Shown one piece after another: positions 61,468 to 64,000 of a DNA stretch of 64,000 nt. Positions within the stretch are counted from its first letter, which is position 1; each line of letters opens with the position of its first letter. Both the position numbers and the translations under genes were made by a program. The notes under the pieces were generated by a model. It made no database searches. It had not been told where the DNA came from and was given only the letters and a program-made list of their open reading frames with translations. This stretch comes from JADJPO01 sp046330955 (GTDB lineage: Bacteria; Actinomycetota; Actinomycetes; Actinomycetales; Kineosporiaceae): contig JAXLRT010000020.1 in assembly GCA_046330955.1 (NCBI GenBank), positions 1 through 64,000 of the forward strand. Reading direction: 5' to 3'.

Positions 61468-61473
61468 GGTGTG

Positions 61474-62085
61474 GTGGACTTCAGGTCGGTTGGTGACGCC
61501 TACTCGTCCATTGCGGAGCAGTACATCGCCCTCTTCGACGGTGACGGCCGGCAACACGAGGACGACGCAGCAGCATTCATTCGGCAGCACTTGACCGGCT
61601 TGCCCGGTGCGGTGCTGGACGTCGGCTGTGGTCCCGGATACTGGACCGCCCACCTGCATTCCCTCGGTGTCGACGTGAGCGGCATCGATCTGGTGCCCGA
61701 GTTCATCGCTCATGCTCTGGCGGCCCATCCTGGACCGCAGTTCCGCCTCGGATCGATGACCGAATTGGGGGTCCCCGCTCATTCCGTGGCCGGCATTCTT
61801 TCCTGGTATTCCACGATTCACCTGCCGCCTGCCGAACTCGATGGGGTGCTCGCCGGCTTCCGTCGGCACCTGACCGTTGACGGCATGCTGGTCCTGGGCT
61901 TCTTCGATAGCGACGACGAGGTGGCTGCGTTCGAACACGCCGTCATCACGGCCTACCGCTGGCCTGCCGACCTCGTCGCCGAACGCCTGACAAGGGCAGG
62001 TTTCACCGAGGTGGAACGCCTTCAACGGCAGCTGCCGGAACGCCCAGACCGGATATACGCCGCTCTCGCCGCCCGGGCATCGTGA
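61474..62085 (+). CDS. Class I SAM-dependent methyltransferase
   Basis: 203 aa with a Methyltransf_25/11-type fold. Motif I is AVLDVGCGPGYWTAHL near 45-60, the acidic end of strand 2 is VSGIDLVPEF near 68-77, motif II/III text is HSVAGILSWYSTIHLPPAEL near 103-122, and strand 5 DGMLVLGFFDSDD near 138-150. The substrate is not evident. The stop codon abuts the stop of the convergent small gene, leaving no terminator space. Confidence 0.88.
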   Translation: MDFRSVGDAYSSIAEQYIALFDGDGRQHEDDAAAFIRQHLTGLPGAVLDVGCGPGYWTAHLHSLGVDVSGIDLVPEFIAHALAAHPGPQFRLGSMTELGVPAHSVAGILSWYSTIHLPPAELDGVLAGFRRHLTVDGMLVLGFFDSDDEVAAFEHAVITAYRWPADLVAERLTRAGFTEVERLQRQLPERPDRIYAALAARAS

Positions 62086-62394
62086 TCAGGCGCGGGTTGT
62101 GCGGTCGTCCTGGTGCGGCCGCTGCCACGCGGCGCCGAGGCAGAGCAGCTTGTCGGCGAGGGCGTCCGTGCCGCAGCGCTCGGGGTCGAGGCCGAAGTGA
62201 TCTTCGACCTCGAACCACAGGTACTCGGACAAGGCTGCCCGACTGACCCCGTGGATGAGCCTGCTCCACAGGGGTGCCAGCAGGCAGTCGTACTCGTCGT
62301 CAACCAGATCAGCGACGCCGATCGGGTCCCACTGGTTGAGGAGGTAGCGAAGGTTGGCTTGCCGGAGGCTGTCCGCCTCGAGAATCGCGGTCAT
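62086..62394 (-). CDS. Small DUF1871-like protein
   Basis: 102 aa, soluble and helical. NQWDPIGVADLVDDEYDCLL near 20-39, then LWSRLIHGVSRAALSEYLWF and EVEDHFGLDP near 63-72 resemble DUF1871-type small proteins, often encoded beside polymorphic-toxin or TA loci; an immunity-like role is conceivable but not shown. A final ~15 residues (QRPHQDDRTTRA) are disordered. Confidence 0.6.
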   Translation of the reverse strand: MTAILEADSLRQANLRYLLNQWDPIGVADLVDDEYDCLLAPLWSRLIHGVSRAALSEYLWFEVEDHFGLDPERCGTDALADKLLCLGAAWQRPHQDDRTTRA

Positions 62395-62521
62395 CTGAAG
62401 CGCTGTGACGTGGCGCCGCCGGTGAGGAAGTGGCTGAGCACGTTCTGTCTGGCTTCCCCCGCGGCTACGCGAGAGGATCTCGATCGTGGTCTCCGCAAGT
62501 CCCTCACCTGAGGTGATGCCC

Positions 62522-62596
<75 letters not shown>

Positions 62597-62700
62597 CGAC
62601 GCCGTCCCACAGACGAAACCTCGTCGGAGGAACAGGCCTCGACGGCGTAGCCTAGTGCGTGCTCGCCCCCGATGCCCACGTGGTTCGGGTCGGGCGACAC

Positions 62701-62774
62701 CGGGGTATGGCGCAGTTTGGTAGCGCGTCCGCTTTGGGAGCGGAAGGCCGTCGGTTCGAATCCGGCTACCCCGA
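62701..62774 (+). tRNA. tRNA-Pro (TGG)
   Basis: Acceptor CGGGGTA pairs with TACCCCG; D-arm TGGCGCAGTTTGGTAGCGC, anticodon loop TTTGGGA (TGG), T-loop TTCGAAT, discriminator A. CCA is not encoded. A tRNA-Pro just upstream of trigger factor is a familiar actinobacterial order. Confidence 0.95.
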
Positions 62775-62929
62775 CGCAATAGAGGCCCGCCCGGCGTCAG
62801 CCGGACCGGGCCATCTGCTTTGCGGACAGTGGTGATGGGCGCCGGAGCGTGCGGCGATGCACGAACTGACCGCTCCTGTGTTCCGGCTACGCCGGGTCGT
62901 CGGCCCAGTCCCCATGCGATGGTGGATCA

Positions 62930-63676
62930 ATGGCGGCAACGACGGACCAGCACCCAGCGGCACCCGCCGCGCTATCCCATCGCGTGGGGGCCAGTCGCTG
63001 GTTGATGGCCGCCGCTTTGGTCATGGCGCTGCTCGGCTGCGCGGCCATGCTGCAGCTGCGAGCCCGGATCGGTGGCTGGTCGCCGACGTTCCTGGCCTGG
63101 AACCTCTTCCTGGCGGCCGTCCCGTTCCCGCTGGCCTGGGCTGTCGATGCGCTCAGCCGCCGCTCGGCGCCCTGGTGGGCGATGGTCGTGCCGGGTGCCG
63201 CCTGGCTGGCGTTCTTCCCGAATGCCCCCTATCTGGTGACCGATCTGATCCACCTCACGCCGAGTGACGTCGTCCCGCTCTGGTTCGATGCCCTGCTCTA
63301 CTTCTCGGTCGCTGCCACCGGCCTGCTGCTGGGCCTGGTCTCGCTCTACCTGGTGCAGGCCAGCGTCCGCCGGTCCGCCGGCAGCCGCGCAGGCTGGGGT
63401 GTCAGCGCCCTGGCCATCTCGCTGGGGGCCTACGGCATCTACCTCGGCCGCATCGAGCGCTGGAACTCCTGGGACGTCGTCACCGCGCCGTCCTCGCTGC
63501 TGCACGCCATCGCCACGTCGTTCAGCGACCTCGCCCGAAGCCGTGAGTCGCTGCTGCTGGTGCTCGGCTTCGTCGTCTTCACCGCAGCCGTCTACCTGAC
63601 CCTCTACGCCTTCGCCAACCTGGTGCGGGCGGACGGCGCGGTGGACGCGGCCGAGGATCGCGCCCCGCGTCCCTGA
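62930..63676 (+). CDS. DUF1361 multi-pass membrane protein
   Basis: 248 aa with about six TM helices (near 24-42, 53-72, 82-97, 118-140, 157-175 and 205-230). The family motif FFPNAPYLVTDLIHL near 96-110 and the later YLGRIERWNSWD near 172-183 are present. Function unknown. The short spacer to tRNA-Pro (155 nt) holds its promoter region. Confidence 0.85.
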   Translation: MAATTDQHPAAPAALSHRVGASRWLMAAALVMALLGCAAMLQLRARIGGWSPTFLAWNLFLAAVPFPLAWAVDALSRRSAPWWAMVVPGAAWLAFFPNAPYLVTDLIHLTPSDVVPLWFDALLYFSVAATGLLLGLVSLYLVQASVRRSAGSRAGWGVSALAISLGAYGIYLGRIERWNSWDVVTAPSSLLHAIATSFSDLARSRESLLLVLGFVVFTAAVYLTLYAFANLVRADGAVDAAEDRAPRP

Positions 63677-63698
63677 GTGGTGGTCATGCCGGACCCGA

Positions 63699-63807
63699 GA
63701 TCACGTTGAAGATCACGTTGTGGAGTTCGTGCAGGCCTGAAGATCACGTTGAGGACCTGCTCGCAGGAAATGTGGACGGTTCCCTCAACGTGATCTTCAA
63801 CGTGATC
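63699..63807. repeat. Intergenic palindrome, family P1 copy 2
   Basis: Perfect 22-nt arms at 63699-63720 and 63786-63807; the first 19 bases, GATCACGTTGAAGATCACG, are identical to copy 1 at 15565. A middle unit AAGATCACGTTGAGG at 63740-63754 is also shared. Arm spacing is 65 nt here and 71 nt in copy 1. It occupies most of the 306-nt gap between the DUF1361 gene and trigger factor, where no further gene is seen. Confidence 0.87.
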
Positions 63808-63877
63808 AAGGGGAGCGGCGGGCGTCCGTGCGGGGGAGTGCCAACCCGGTGCGGACGGCGGGTGCTCACCGGGCGGC

Positions 63878-63883
63878 TACGAT
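63878..63883 (+). promoter_or_regulatory. Probable -10 box TACGAT of trigger factor
   Basis: TACGAT lies about 100 nt upstream of the tig GTG, implying a leader of roughly 90 nt with an AGGAGAG ribosome site at its end. This gene is therefore not leaderless. Confidence 0.45.
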
Positions 63884-63982
63884 GACCGTTTCGGGGGCAC
63901 GCCTCGCGCGCCCAGCTGCACCGCCTGATGATCGAAGCTCCGCCCAGCCCTACCCCACCACCGTCCGCAGGAGAGATCTGTC

Positions 63983-64000
63983 GTGAAGAGCGCCGTCGAG
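63983..64000 (+). CDS. tig: Trigger factor, first six codons only
   Basis: GTG AAG AGC GCC GTC GAG (MKSAVE) is the typical start of actinobacterial trigger factor, the ribosome-bound chaperone and prolyl isomerase. AGGAGAG precedes it by 8 bases, and the upstream tRNA-Gly/tRNA-Pro order agrees. The gene continues past the window. Confidence 0.75.

Larger units (their letters stand above)
60960..61473. other. Intergenic stretch of about 510 nt without a convincing gene
   Basis: Between the antitoxin operator and the methyltransferase. It contains the inverted repeat at 61107-61157 and a lower-GC patch near 61230-61290. A short open stretch near 61318-61470 (VVAVGVQLVGGAVPLPAEGD) reads like protein but has no start, ribosome site or known family; it may be a gene remnant. 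Nothing else is supportable. Confidence 0.5.

Noticed and set aside
61125..61496. A 123-residue plus-strand gene upstream of the methyltransferase
   Set aside because: Cys/Trp/Ser-rich shadow composition, crosses the inverted-repeat loop and the -10 box of the methyltransferase, no ribosome site.

Overview
The window is high-GC DNA from an actinobacterium. The evidence is strong G/C bias at third codon positions, a homologue of the mycothiol-dependent nitroreductase Rv2466c, a group-II truncated haemoglobin, and many start codons 6-8 nt downstream of a TANNNT -10 box, which is typical of leaderless actinobacterial mRNAs. The genus cannot be named from the sequence alone.

Layout. (1) 1-6.7 kb: tRNA-His, oligoribonuclease, a PrsW-type membrane protease, tRNA-Arg, two adjacent dynamin-like GTPases and an SSB with an acidic tail. 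(2) 6.8-10.3 kb: an overlapping cobalamin/siroheme run (cobD, cobT, and a fused precorrin-2 dehydrogenase/uroporphyrinogen-III methyltransferase), then a convergent GH13 glucosidase. (3) 12.2-18.9 kb: DUF6918 protein, a three-gene ABC exporter, fumarase C and EttA. (4) 18.9-21.1 kb: a small accessory islet (DUF4262 protein, XRE regulator, nucleotidyltransferase) bracketed by two copies of one nested palindrome. (5) 21.1-28.8 kb: five tightly packed minus-strand genes encoding an NfnA/NfnB-like flavoprotein pair, a 2-oxoacid:ferredoxin oxidoreductase (KorA/KorB) and a roughly 751-aa protein with a C-terminal [4Fe-4S] ferredoxin domain whose reading frame is broken twice. (6) 29-33 kb: acyl-CoA/fatty-acid type genes (TesB thioesterase, acyl-CoA dehydrogenase, SDR, quinone oxidoreductase). 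(7) 33-43 kb: STAS protein, truncated haemoglobin, mechanosensitive channel, prolyl oligopeptidase, MalQ with a Pro/Ala/Gln-rich extension, aminopeptidase N. (8) 43-50 kb: mycothiol nitroreductase and histidine phosphatase; an Old-Yellow-Enzyme/cyclodeaminase pair; RpiB; a membrane PP2C phosphatase; a UbiC-like protein and an alpha/beta hydrolase. (9) 50-60 kb: two serine hydrolases of penicillin-binding/beta-lactamase type, an amidohydrolase with a divergent TetR regulator, a membrane protein, an amidase, an ICMT-like methyltransferase and small proteins. (10) 60-62.4 kb: a scarred patch with a hydrolase remnant, a YoeB/YefM toxin-antitoxin pair, a methyltransferase and a small DUF protein. 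(11) 62.5-64 kb: tRNA-Gly, tRNA-Pro, DUF1361 membrane protein and the first codons of trigger factor.

The most notable system is region 5. A 2-oxoacid oxidoreductase would make reduced ferredoxin, the large ferredoxin-domain protein could carry those electrons, and the Nfn-like pair could pass them to NADP(H). The second theme is a set of long intergenic palindromes, several of them repeated and most of them lying between convergent genes. The third is that two unrelated genes (the large ferredoxin-domain gene and malQ) each need two single-base corrections to be read through, which may be assembly error or real decay.
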